Shown here: piece by piece, positions 21,410 to 32,479 of the stretch
Layout: every line of letters starts with the position of its first letter
How positions within the stretch are numbered: position 1 is the stretch's first letter
Source of the DNA: Gari tellinella
Lineage: Eukaryota; Mollusca; Bivalvia; Cardiida; Psammobiidae
Assembly (NCBI GenBank): GCA_922989275.2
Contig: OV277861.1
Location: 44,741,623 to 44,805,622, forward strand
DNA length: 64,000 nt
Direction: 5' to 3'
Translations under genes and position numbers: made by a program
The notes under the pieces: model-generated
Databases searched by the model: none
What the model was told of the DNA's origin: nothing
Seen by the model: the letters and a program-made list of their open reading frames with translations, nothing else

Positions 21410-21650
21410 TACAGTGGAGAATCTGTTATTCTTTCCCGTTTAAACGCAAACGCAAAACGCTAAAACGTAGAAAAGAACAACTTTTGGTCAATTCTGATAT
21501 TTCATGTTTATCTTGGTGGCAAACAGTTTGGAGCCTGATCAAACGCCGGGTTACCCGGCGTCTGATCTGGCTCCAAACTGTTTGCACTGCAAATATTAGT
21601 TTTAGCGTAAACGCGTTTATTTAGGAAAGAATAACACATTCTCCACTGTA
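21410..21650. mobile_element. MITE family A with proven TA target duplication
   Basis: The element CAGTGGAGAATCTG...ATTCTCCACTG sits between TA at 21410-21411 and TA at 21649-21650. The paired place in the left arm (about 2979-2984) reads GCTTACATG with one TA and no element. It carries a complete cassette-1 hairpin at 21518-21585. Confidence 0.95.
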
Positions 21651-21666
21651 AGCGTAATCGCGTTTA

Positions 21667-21879
21667 TACAGTGGAGAAGGCGTTATTTTTTCCCAATAAA
21701 AGCGTTTACGCTAAATGTATCCTTTCCCATGCAAACAGTTTGAAATCTGATCAGGCTCCAAACTGTTTGCCGTCCAGGTTAAAATCAACATTCAAAATTG
21801 TCTAAAAGTTGTAATTTTCTTCATTTTTGTGCGTTTCGTTTGCGTTTAAACAGGAAAGAATAACGTTCTCTCCAGTGTA
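21667..21879. mobile_element. MITE family A, shortened hairpin
   Basis: This is the paired copy of 2767-2965. It begins TACAGTGGAGAAGGCG and ends CGTTCTCTCCAGTGTA. The hairpin GTTTGAAATCTGATCAGGCTCC lacks its tip. Confidence 0.8.
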
Positions 21880-22040
21880 CGCCGGTGTAATGACCCACCC
21901 GTGCCAAAATGACCCATGGGTCGTGTCACTACGTAGGACGGTGACCCTGGTGATTTTACTATGTAGAAAATTGACCCAGACGGTAGAAGAAGGACCCCAT
22001 CGACTCGCAGTAGAATGACCCCCTACACCGGCAGTGAAGA
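21880..22040. repeat. GACCCATGGGTCG-type repeat, right arm copy
   Basis: It pairs with 2600-2766 and is bounded by CGCCGGTGTAATGAC and CCTACACCGGCAG. Confidence 0.6.
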
Positions 22041-22379
22041 ATAACGACTTCTCTACTCCGCTTTATTTATTTCAGATATGTTCCAGATCCTAGGGATGTT
22101 GTTTTAAAACACTACCGTTATTGTAAGGACATGTGGTTCCAGGGATTAGGAGACCAAAATAAATCTCCGTGTTTCCATCATTTTGAAAAAATAAAGGGAC
22201 ATTTCATGGACAACATTGCCAAAACTATTACCCCAAAAGTCTTAGAGGTTGAACAATATTTAAAATTGGACTAACATGCATCGCTAGAAAAGACGACAAA
22301 CATGTGCATTATTTGGAAAATTGCCCACTCGACGTGTTATTAACCCCTTCACTGCCTTACCCCGAGTACACTTGTAAAT

Positions 22380-22450
22380 TTGCAAACAGTTTAAAACCTG
22401 ATCAGACGCCGCGTAACGCGGCGTCTGATCAGGATACAAACTGTTTGACA
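22380..22450. repeat. Family-G hairpin, intact right-arm copy
   Basis: GATCAGACGCCGCG and its complement form the stem. The paired left-arm copy at 2205-2262 is eroded. Confidence 0.75.
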
Positions 22451-22756
22451 TTCATTTCAATTTTTCTTCAGTCAAAATCGCTTAAATTTTATTTTGAGAA
22501 ATAAAAGCTAACGACAATTGTTAAAACTTGATGACGTCACGGCAGTGAAGGGGTAAAAACTTCCATCAGTCGCCATTTTGATTCCAAGTGAGTTGGAGAC
22601 TCTAGCCCCCTTTCCATCCCGGTGTAACCTATTAGTGTTTTCTTCTGACCTGTCAGAGTTATTTTTAGATTGGAACATTCTAAAATTTTAAAAGGGATGG
22701 TCACCGTACTCGTTGATTTCCGTGATACGGAAAGCTGTATTTATTCTGTGTAATGT

Positions 22757-22845
22757 ACAGTAGAGAAGACATTATTATTTCTCGAATAAACGCAAACACA
22801 GTGCACTAAACTGTAGAAATTTAATTTTAGCTTTTTAACATACTA
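22757..22845. mobile_element. MITE family A, truncated copy
   Basis: It begins TACAGTAGAGAAGACATT and continues to AGCTTTTTAA, where it is cut by the fold-back element that starts at 22846. It corresponds to the right half of 1670-1889. Confidence 0.75.
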
Positions 22846-24838
22846 TCTTGAAAATTCAAGATAGTAACTTGAATTTTCAACATAATAGAGCTGGAATAAA
22901 TCTGTTGTACGGAAGGTGGATAGTGCCACTTTAAGAATTCATAGTAGGCTGAGTCTCGAATAAATATTCAAGGGAAAAGTATTAAAGGCCTTTTTTTAAG
23001 GTCAAAGGGTTAAAATCCTAATCAAAGAGAAATAGTTGCATTTATTTCTAGCTCATCTGATCACAGCTTTGTGCATCTTGCATCTCTCGTAAACAGTTTA
23101 GCTAACCTGAGTTTATGCTCCGGGTGAGCTTTTATGATCACCTTTTGTCCAGCGTCTGTCTTTCTAATCAAATATTACGAAGCTCACATCATGCACAGAA
23201 CATACTTTAACGCAAAACCTTAACGTTGAACCTAGAGGTAAAGACCAAATGTCAAGGTCACCAAACTGCGGTGCATCATGTTCTACTCATACAGGCGAAT
23301 CAGCCAGAACAAACTCTTAAGTTATGAATAGACTTTAACGCAAAACCTTAACATTAACCCCAGAGGTCAAGGTCAAAGGTCAATGTCACTCAACTACGTT
23401 TTACAATGCTGTACTGATTACGGCGCATTTATGGTTCAAGTTGGTTCAAGTTTCATAGACCTAGCCCTTATAGTTTATGATAGTTTATTATATCCAGTCC
23501 GGACGCTGACGCCGGGGTATAGCATATAAGCCCCCTCACTTCGTGAAGGTGAGCTTAAAAGCATCACTAAACTGGGAGATTTGGTAGAAATTAGCTCAGC
23601 AATTTCTGGAAAGGTTTTCAAAGATTTTTCAAAGTTTTAAGTGGTTGGTTGCCATGACAACCACGATTCTTCACGTATTACCATAAACGTTAGGAATTTG
23701 CATAAGACTAATATATAAGTATCATTCAGGTAAATTTTGGTGAAAATCTATCCTGGGGTTTCACAGAGAAGACTGCTAAAACAAGAGGGCCATGTTGGAC
23801 CTTAAATCGCCCACCTTTAGGCTAAGAAATTCTACTAGCTTCAGAGAAAACAAGTGAACCCTAGGGCAGGGCTAATTTTGACCCAGGTGTATAATTTGAA
23901 CAAACTTGGTAGAGGACAACTACATACCGTTATGCTACATACCAGTTACCAATTATAAATGCCCTAGGCCTTGTGGTTATAGAGAAGAACACTTTAAAAA
24001 ATTGCCATGTCAACCACAGTTTTGAGTGGATTCAATTTCTTTGAATACTTTTTGTAAGGGTCAAGTTTTATAAAAGCTGGTCAATTGGTTTTCAGCTAAG
24101 AATTCGTTTACAGAAAGTGGTTGATGGACGGACGGACAGACAGACGGACGTCGGACGAAATGCGATCACAATAACTCACACGGAACATAAGCTCAGGTGA
24201 GCTAAGAATATTGACGAAAGATGCACGATGCACAAAGGACATTCCAGGGATCACAAAACCTCAACCTGAGCTGTAATCAGCTGAGTTAGAAATAAATTAA
24301 ACTTTCACTCTTTAATCTGTATTTTAACCCTTTGACCTTATATAAACGCCTTTAATAATTTCCTCTTTGTATATCTTTACGAGACTCAGCCTTCTATGAA
24401 TTCTTAAAGTGACACTATCCACCTTCCATACAACAGATTTATCCCATCTCTATTATGTTGAAAATTCAAGTTACTATCTTGAATTTTCAAGATAGTATAT
24501 GTTGAATTTTCAAGATAAGTATCTTGAAAATTCAAGATAGTATCTTGAATATTCAAGATTCTATCTTGAATTTTCAAGTAGGTATGTTGAAAATTCAAGA
24601 TAATATCTTGAATTTTCAAGATAGTATCTTGAATATTCAAGATAGTATGTTGAAAATTCAAGATACTATCTTGAATTTTCAAGATAGTATCTTGAATTTT
24701 CAAGTTAGTATGTTGAAAATTCAAGATAGTTTTTGAATTTTCAAGTTATTATCTTGAATATTCAAAATAGTATGTTGAAAATTCAAGATACTATCTTGAA
24801 TTTTCAAGATAATAACTTGAATTTTCAAGATAAAAAAA
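22846..24838. mobile_element. Fold-back element with palindromic minisatellite ends
   Basis: About 220 bp at 22846-23070 is the reverse complement of about 24250-24500 (shared blocks include TGGATAGTGCCACTTTAAG, GGCTGAGTCTCG and TTAAGGTCAAAGGGTTAAAAT). The outermost sequence at both ends is built from CTTGAATTTTCAAG units, short at the left and about 370 bp at the right. The middle (23060-24240) contains AGGTCAAGGTCAAAGGTCA-type text and GGACGGACAGACAGACGGAC, both common in mollusc intergenic repeats. No transposase frame is visible. Confidence 0.75.
24462..24835. repeat. Palindromic minisatellite (CTTGAATTTTCAAGATAGTAT)n
   Basis: About 18-21-bp units, each itself a palindrome (CTTGAATTTTCAAG or CTTGAATATTCAAG), joined by ATAGTAT or TTAGTAT. 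Open frames on both strands reading LKIQDTILNFQ and similar are translations of this repeat, not a protein. Confidence 0.95.
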
Positions 24839-25559
24839 AATAAAAATTTGTAAAAGTGGCACTATCCGGCTTCCGTAGCCTCATATCTCAATTCAACAGA
24901 AAATATCCCTGGAATTTATAAGTAGCATCAATTTCCCCACGATCAAGCCTCTATTTGAATTGACGAGCTTTGCTGTTTGATCCCAGCGCTGATTGGTTGA
25001 GAGGATGGACCCGACCAATCAACGTTCAGGTCAAGCATCTAGACGGTTGTTTTCTATCGACGCCGTTGAATGCTAGAAGGAAAATAGATTTACATATTGT
25101 AATTATGGTACATTTTAATTTTGAGGCTGTGTCGTTGGTTGAATTTTGAAATAAACATTATCTTTGGACCTTATGTGTCATTTCTTCAAAGCAACGAGCA
25201 GAAAACAGGGTCGATATCACTCGCGGATAAGATTTGAATGTGGAAATCGACTGGATACCCGGCTACTATCTTTTCCTACCTCGGAAAAAACGGGAGTTTC
25301 TTCAGAAAGTGTACTCTCGTACTCGCTGAAAATAGAAGTCATTGTGCAATATTTGGTATCAATGTGAAGTAAAATCATTTCTCTTTCTACCGTAACCGTG
25401 TTTATTGGTAAGTTCTGCATGATTAGCGAAAAAGGTACGATAGACTCGTCCCGGCCAGGGTCGCCCTGTCCGTGAAATTATATTCCTTTTCTTATATATG
25501 ATAGATCTAGTACTACAGTAGACCAAAAAAAATTATTTTGATCTCACCAGAGCACAAAG

Positions 25560-26440
25560 TGCCCAAGGTTAGCTGTTGTGATACCACTCTGTCCGGCGTG
25601 CGTCTGTCTGTCCGTCCGTCCGTCTGTCAACAATCGCAAACGACTTCTTCTCTAAAACCAATAGCCCCAGTGTAACCAAACTTCATCAGAAGCATCAGTA
25701 GGGTGGGGGGTTGAAAATATGTTAAAAGTTTGTGGGTAGGGTAATTTGTTTGGTTGCCATGGCAACTGCGCACAATATCTAGAAAAATATTATTTTCCGA
25801 AACTACTGGTCCGATTTCAATTTGTGTTTCACCAAAATGTTTCTCAATGGATATACTTTAAAAGTTGTTTAAAGAACTTTGATCCGTTCAAACACTTGGC
25901 CGCCAGAGGGCGTGGTCATTTTCGGTATTCGGAAATATCGAATTAAAAGTTAAAAACATTCTAGAAGTCATATTTATGGTTATATTTATTAGATTTTGTC
26001 AGTCTCGTGACTTTGATAGAATATAGGTCATACATGAATGTAGGTCATGTCGGGTCATAAAGTAGGTCAGTAGGTCAAATCACAGAAAAGGCCTTTTGCC
26101 ACTCAAGCTTCTATATTTATTGCCAAATCTTCTTGAAACTTGCTTAGAATGGTCATCTTGACAAAACTAGGCACTTTGTAAATATAGGTTACATAAGATG
26201 AAAAAGTAGGTCAGTAGGTCAAAACACAGAAATAGCTTCTAAACACTGTAAGGGCCTTACCTTTAGCCATAATTACACACAACTTGCTTAAAATTATTAT
26301 CATGATAAAATGTAGGCAATGAATTAATATGAGTTGTGTCAGGTCAAAAAGTAGGTCATTATGTCAAAGCCTAGAAAAAGCTTCTCAACCCTCTAGTTCA
26401 TATATTTGCTTCTTGTGAAAAGGCCCTAGTCGGGGTCACC
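25560..26440. repeat. Diverged tandem repeat, AGTAGGTCA units
   Basis: It opens with GTCTGTCTGTCCGTCCGTCC, followed by three or so loose repeats of AAAAGTAGGTCAGTAGGTCAA plus AAGCTTCT at roughly 26050, 26195 and 26345. No coding frame is supported; one open frame at 25746-25946 has no recognisable domain. Confidence 0.5.
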
Positions 26441-26559
26441 TCTAGTTAAATCTTGGGGCTGTGTACTCTTGTGAGCGCCTTAGGGCCCATTGGGCTCTTG
26501 TTTATTTTATTTATTTATTTTTGAAGCCGGACACCTATGATGCCACAGTGATTACCTTT

Positions 26560-26632
26560 GCAAAAAGTTTTGATCATGATGAGACGCCGCGTAACGCGGC
26601 GTCTCATCAGGATCCAAAAAGTTTGACACTAA
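26560..26632. repeat. Family-G hairpin
   Basis: GACGCCGCGTAACGCGGCGTC lies between TTTGCAAAAAGTTTTGATC and GATCCAAAAAGTTTGACAC. Confidence 0.75.
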
Positions 26633-26734
26633 CCAATATGTTTCAATATGTATGAACGGGACTCTGGTGTTTGTTGGTGTAGGATCCATTACTATCATAA
26701 TCGGGTGCGTCTCTTTCGTGGTGTAGGTTTTCTG

Positions 26735-26921
26735 ATATTAGTTTAAAATAAGTTTATCGATAGAAAACGCGTGACGCGATATTGAAATAGTAAAAACATG
26801 CAGATGTATATGTAAATATGTTTGGGTTTTTTCTTTGTGTAATAAATGTGTGTAAATGTGTTATATGGTGATGTACTGATGTACAAGTCAATAAAAGTAT
26901 GTTCTGTTCTGTTCTGTTCTG
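26735..26921 (+). mobile_element. 5'-truncated LINE 3' end with pentanucleotide tail
   Basis: The segment ends AAGTCAATAAAAGTATG followed by about five TTCTG units. A polyadenylation-like AATAAA before a short simple tail is the usual 3' end of CR1/jockey-like LINEs. No RT sequence remains, so the family is not assigned. Confidence 0.45.
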
Positions 26922-27074
26922 TATGACAATGGGACAACAAAACAATGTTGTCAAGGTTTCCGTTCATAAATTTCTACAAAGGTAATTTGACTGCAGAAAC
27001 ATCGATACGTGTGCCAAACAAATTGGATCTTGATACTTGATGCTAAGTACTCGGCGTCTGACCAGGAACATAAC

Positions 27075-27262
27075 TGGGCAAGCCATATATGGGACATATA
27101 GGCAAACAGTGTAGACTCTGATCAGACGCCGCATAATGCGGCGTCTGATAAGAGTCTACACTGTTTGCTGATAGGAATTTCAATATAAAACAAAATGAAA
27201 ATTTAGACCAGGCATCCCTTTGATAAAAATGGACAAATCCAATATATAAAACATGGAAGAAT
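27075..27262. mobile_element. Fold-back element family F
   Basis: It contains GCCATATATGGGACATATAGG, the core hairpin at 27102-27170 with GACGCCGCATAATGCGGCG, AATTTCAATATAAAACAAAAT and CCAATATATAAAACATGG. Confidence 0.8.
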
Positions 27263-27369
27263 CCACAAGATGCATGACTTTTGCCAGGAAACTGGTGACT
27301 GGGTGTTACATGTATCACCGAATGTAGGTCAGGAAGCTATAGTGAAGAAAGTGGCTGATCATGCACTTG

Positions 27370-27484
27370 TCACGCGGTGTTGAGCCGAATTATTCACACT
27401 ACGAATTCTTCACACCTGTGAGGAATTCGTAGGAATTTCATACGAATATGTCACACATGTGTGAATAATTCGTACTGACTCTCA

Positions 27485-27527
<43 letters not shown>

Positions 27528-27610
27528 TGACAGTAGATACGAATTCTTCACATGTCGAATTGTTTTTAAAAACGAATGTAAAAAATTTGTGCATACGAAA
27601 ACCTCACACT
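27370..27610. repeat. ACGAATTC palindromic repeat interrupted by poly-C
   Basis: There are repeated segments such as CACACTACGAATTCTTCACA and CATACGAATATGTCACACATG. A run of about 42 C residues at 27487-27528 splits the repeat. An inverted relative lies at 38650-38860. Confidence 0.7.
27487..27528. repeat. Poly-C tract
   Basis: About 42 consecutive C residues. The true length is uncertain because such runs are error-prone. Confidence 0.9.
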
Positions 27611-28447
27611 TTCCAAAAAGCTTTTAGCCACCCAGATGGATATGGGGACATATTAGGTTTGCTTTACTTGATAGAGGTCTTATATTTCACATAATGACAA
27701 AACATATGTACTAGACTGTCTGTTTAAATGATAAAAGGTCAAGGTCACACGGTGAGAAATGTCACATATTTCAGCACTCGATATAATTAATTATAGACAC
27801 ATAAAACTGAAAAATATCATGGTAATAATAGCACTTTGGTGACAATATAATTTACTCGATTCCGTCGTATCGGATATTGTTCGGTCCGTCTGTAAGAACT
27901 TTATAAATGTATGGACCGGTTTCTGTGTCACCAGCTGAATGCAAAGATGACACGTCAGGGTCGGTCACTCTTCCGTAGTATATCTGTCCGATCGTCCGAC
28001 TGTCATGGTTTTGTTTTTTACTCTAACGCCTGTTCCACTGAAGTTTTTAAGCTGACATTTCATTTAAAGAGTTTAGTGAGTAGACGTGTATTGCAAACAA
28101 AGTTCATAATTCTTGTATCAACACCGTGAGAGGTTTTCCCCTTTCTACATTTTTCCGGGAGATTCTGCCATTCCGAAGCTTTTGAAATTAAATTTTATCA
28201 AGGACTATCGCGGCAGTTTTTTCGAATTTTCAAACCATTTCAGATTTTTTTTCAAATTCTGCATGTTGCTAGTATATACCCTGTTGTGCAGAAATATGAA
28301 ATAAAAATAGGGAGTCCCCGAACTGGTTCTTTTCTTAATAGCTTGTTTTTTTGGTAAACCCCTAATTATCCAGACACACGTGCTTTTGATCATAAAATCT
28401 CAGAACACCCCTCTTCAGCTTTGTAATTTTCCTCAGATATTGGGTTA
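27611..28447. other. Gene-free stretch
   Basis: AT-rich sequence with no supported gene. Three short open frames (27911-28129, 28113-28304 and minus-strand 28205-28393) have no recognisable domain. Confidence 0.4.
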
Positions 28448-28556
28448 TTCATATGTTTTCATAAAATAGAAAAGAATAGGAGGAAGTAGCAATAAAAACA
28501 TGGAAACAACGTTTTATTCGCCAATAAAGGGAACACATCAAATAGTTATTTTTCAA
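28448..28556 (-). repeat. Paralogous empty site of the Penelope insertion
   Basis: On the minus strand this reads AATAACTATTTGATGTG, then TTCCCTTTATTG once, then a flank ending TGTTTCCATG. The first part equals the left flank (34893-34928) and the rest resembles the right flank (37456-37540) of the Penelope-like element, without the element. Confidence 0.85.
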
Positions 28557-28819
28557 TTTTTTTCTCCTACAGTTCTTACATTCAGATTTTGCCATTATTT
28601 TTCACAAATATTGATAAAGCCTTAATTTACTGAAATCACTAATTAAAGTTATGGGTACCCGAACTATTTTTCTACAAAATACAAATGTCTGCATAAAGAG
28701 TAACGCATGTCTATCCAGTTACATATAGGGCTATCTATAAATGATATATGTTAACCACTTTTAGATGCTAGAATGTGTCCAAATCCACTGTTTAATCGTC
28801 AATGACAAGCTTTTTGTAA

Positions 28820-29100
28820 AATTGTGGGAAGTTCAAGGTCACAGTGACCTGAAAGTGGTACACGACACTCCGCCATCCCAAGATGTACTCATACACCAAA
28901 TTTGGTATCCCTAGCTGTTACGGTATAGGAGATATGCTCCGGACAAGCTTTTTGTTAAATCGAGGTCAAAGGTCAAGGTCACAGTGACCTGAAAGTGGTA
29001 CGCGACACTCCGTCATCCCAAGATGTACTCACACACCAAATATAGAGTCCCTAGCTGGTAAGGTATAGGAGATATGCTCCGGACAAGCATTTGTACACAC
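28820..29100 (+). repeat. Tandem ~140-bp units with nuclear-receptor-like half-sites
   Basis: There are two units. Each contains AGGTCACAGTGACCT (28836-28850 and 28976-28990), ACTCCGCCATCCCAAGATG or a close form, and GGAGATATGCTCCGGACAAGC. The second unit also has AGGTCAAAGGTCA at 28963-28975. The array continues inverted at 29405-30040. The region ends in a short (AC)n run at 29095-29110. Confidence 0.8.
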
Positions 29101-29404
29101 ACACACACACCCACCCACCTACGCACGGTGCGATTACTATATGCGCCCAAAACCTAGCTTTGGGGGCATTAGTGAGGGCGCCAACTCTCAAAAGACCCTT
29201 AAATAACAATGATTTGCAAGCGGAGATGCAGAAAATTTCTAATGGTATATTTGAACAGTATAGACCTTCCCGAGTTTGGAAAGGCCGGATGCCAAGGCTG
29301 AAAGTGGTCATGGACATTTTTACAAGGGCGATAACTCTGACCTTCAATTATTCAATTTTCGCGACAATTATATTGCATTTTAACACTACTTGTATATTTC
29401 CTTT

Positions 29405-30040
29405 ACCACTTTAGCTAGGGACACCAAATTTGTTGTGTAAGTACATCTTGGGATGGCGGAGTGTCACGTACTACATTTAGGTCACTGCGACCTTGACCTT
29501 GACCTTTGACCTCATTTTAAAAAAAAAGCTTGTCCGGAGCATATGTTCTGTAACGTATTAGCTAGGAATAGTTAATTTGGTGTGTAAAAACATCATGAGA
29601 AGGCGGAGTGTCATGTACTACTTAAAGGTCACCGTGACCTTGACCTTTGACCTCAATTGTAAAATGTGTGTATATGTAACTCATTCTGTCCTGAGTATAT
29701 TTCCATTACCACATCAGCTAGAAATAGCAAATTTGTTGTGTGAGTACACTTTGGGATTGCGGAGTGTCTTATACTCCTTTTAGTTTACTGTGACCTTGAC
29801 CTTGACCTTTGACCTCAATTCTTTTTAAAAAACATTTTCTGGAGTATATCTTTTGTACCGTATCAGCAAGGAAAAGCAAATTTGGTGTGTTTATACATAT
29901 TTAGATGGTGGGGTGTTGAGTACTTCTTTAAGGTCACTGTGATTTTGACCTTGACCCTTGACCTCAATTCCAAAATGTGTGTATGTGCATGTGTATGTAA
30001 CTCATTTTTTCCGGAATATATTACCTTTACCACGAAACTT
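29405..30040 (-). repeat. Inverted partner array with TGACCTTGACCTTTGACC
   Basis: About four degenerate units of ~140 bp in opposite orientation to 28820-29100, each with AAGGTCACTGTGACC- or AAGGTCACCGTGACC-like text followed by TTGACCTTTGACCTC. The similarity falls off toward 30040. Confidence 0.75.
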
Positions 30041-30074
30041 CACACACATATTCACAAAAATCAGCCCTTTTAAA

Positions 30075-30990
30075 ATGCCATCGTAAATATAAAAAAAACT
30101 GAGAGTGGGTATTCGCATCGTCGGCGATGTCTCGTTTGTTTGAGCAGGCTCCCCATTTGTTTAAGTTGAATATATAAATTGCCAAATATCATTTAAACAT
30201 TTTAATAGATCTACACAGAACCGTAATATATAATTCTAGTGTATCGTTACGCCAGTTGAATCATTCCTCACATTTGTATGATTAAATTCAACTGCATTAC
30301 GTTAGGATTTTTTGCCTTTTTCGTATTATTGTGTATTTAGCGAGTTGGTTAGAAGGCAAATCAGCAGCATAGGTATCAGAGTATTTTTTTTTTCTTCAAA
30401 ATTTGACGTCTGCTAAAAGTTATCACAATTGATATTTTGCTACATAATTATTGTTAATATCATTTATACATGTACCGTATCTTATAGCCATGTCGCTCAC
30501 ATGTGTCATGTAGGCTAGTGTACCTTTCTTTTTACTATGTGGTGTTCATCTGAATCGAATGACATTTCATTTTCATCTGACCGACGCAAACTGACGTACA
30601 TTAATGAATATTTTGTGGTGTTTATTTTTTATTTTACTGTAGTTCAGTAATATCGCAACTAGTGTGTATGGTGTGAATTACAATGTGTAAGTGTCCGGTT
30701 TGCGATGATGGAAATGTGCCACTCTGCCGGTCGGGCATTGGGTAATTTCTATGCTCCAAACTCCATCATAATGGCTTGAATGTTTTGTCACATATTTCAT
30801 AGCCTACTGGTCGTCTCCTTCAATATCTACATAGGCACAACCAACCCGGTTGTCACATATATCGTCATCGCCAGTACATGTGTCAGTTGGCTGCAAATTT
30901 TCTTTTTGGCATTTGCATCGCCTCGATGAGCAATAGCTTTTGCATGCGCATCTTTTGAAACCAATTATTGCAGAATGTATTTTGTCATTT
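30075..30990. other. Gene-free stretch
   Basis: AT-rich, with no open frame of note and no hairpin cassette. It contains no copy of the GATCAGACGCCG module. Confidence 0.4.
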
Positions 30991-30999
30991 TAATCAGAT

Positions 31000-31987
31000 C
31001 AAGGTGATTATTTCCAACGGTGCCCCAACTAGCGGTAACTGGGGATGATAGTTCGAGGTATTGCTTTGTGGCTGATTTCCAGATAAAAGACTGACCAGTA
31101 CGTTTTTAATTATTTCCCTTCGTGAATGTTCGACACTATCGATGTTTTCTTCTAGCATGTCGCTGTATAAACAGACACTGCCTGTGTCGCAGCTTATGTT
31201 GCACATATTGATATGTTTACTGGGTCCTCTCCAACTTCTCCATGTCCTTCAAGCAATTACACTATTCGTGACAATGATGATTCAACGTTTCTTCCTCATT
31301 CCATAAAATGCACTATTAGAGGCACAACCCTCAACGCATGTATGACCGGCAAACATTTGAAAATGTTTCTACAAGGTCTGATGCTTTTGTCGTGCATATG
31401 AATAAAACGTTTTATTTGGCGTTTGAACTTTTTATCTAGTGCTATTCTTTGACAAATTTCTGCCACTTCGGAATCCACAGAACAGTATTTGTAACATGGA
31501 GCTCTCTCACGACGAAATCTAAATGTGGAATAATTCTAGAGTTTGCCTCCTCGTGGTCAGACCGTAGTTCTTCTACACTTTCACAAGTGTTTCTCAGTAC
31601 TTTTACTGCTTTATCTGTGTCTTTGAAACCGCCACCGATAAATACAGTCATATCATCTGGTAATTCATTTTCAAACTGATCAGTCAATTCTCTAAAAACG
31701 AAATCCGCCTTGATATTGTCGACCTTGTTGACAGGATTTAAAAGTAACTTTGCTATTTGCCTTGATATGGGCGTTTTCGTTGTCTGATTTCTTATTTCCT
31801 GCATCTCTACATGCCCGTGCCTCGTCCTTTCTCCGGACTTGATAGATTTCTCATACTGGTAGTAATCCCCAACCAGAGCTGTGTTTTTTAGTGCCACGCC
31901 TAAAACTACTGATGCAACTTTCTTAGAAACATCACCAAATGTTTTACAATCAGACCTTTTGGTGCATATCATCCTAAGCAACATCAA
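31000..31987 (-). pseudogene. Broken gene with HEEA(D/N)xR and HALTGCD-like motifs
   Basis: On the minus strand an open frame (31987-31442) encodes TVFIGGGFKDTDKAVKVL and ELRSDHEEANSRIIPH. After a frame change at about 31440-31480 it continues with QRIALDKKF and NIFKCLPVIHALR, reaching a segment that looks like the usual CKALPAFHALTGCD text of the same family. A third piece may be 31206-30994. Proteins with the HEEADTR...HALTGCD pair are common, uncharacterised and often element-associated in fish, cnidarians and molluscs; I recall this from memory and cannot confirm it here. The frame breaks and lack of an intact start suggest a decayed copy. Confidence 0.55.
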
Positions 31988-32479
31988 GTCAATGACTAAA
32001 AGTCCTGGGTGTTCTTTATGTCAAGCTGCTTTATTTCCACCTTTCCTTCAAACCTAGGCAATGTTGCAGATTTTGTAGTTTTCTTCATGTTACCATCTAG
32101 ATTGAATGGTGCCAAAGGAACGGGGTGAGCTCATATGAAACTAAAAGTTTCTAACGTCGATTTTCCGGTTTTTTTCCGGCTACAGTCAGCTCACTGAATA
32201 TTTTTCTATGTTAACGGATTCAATCTTCTATATTGTCTTGATCTTCATTGGTTTGTTTATATAAGAGAATGTCTTGTTGTTTGGTTTGGCATTGGAGCCA
32301 TGCAATCAATACGAAAAGTTTCGTCGAACACCTCAGCGGTCTGCAAGTGTCAAGATCTACGGGACAGTCAAATCATTTATTCTGGCCCCAGTGATTCATA
32401 AGCCCTTTCTCCGTTAGGGTAAGTGTATAGGTAGACCTTTATTTGGTTAGGATATACTCATTGGACCTGCATCCAGAAT

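Larger units (their letters stand above)
20361..25527 (-). repeat. Right arm of the giant inverted repeat
   Basis: It is the reverse complement of 1-4194 with two clear differences. A family-A MITE is present at 21412-21648 and absent on the left, and 22846-24838 is a fold-back element where the left arm has tandem repeats and a family-A MITE. The TTAA element of the left arm is missing here. Outer homology ends near AGTAGACCAAA at about 25527. Confidence 0.85.

Noticed and set aside
24404..24736. LKIQDTILNFQ repeat proteins on both strands
   Set aside because: Both strands encode the same kind of peptide because the minisatellite unit is a palindrome; there is no sign of selection on a frame.
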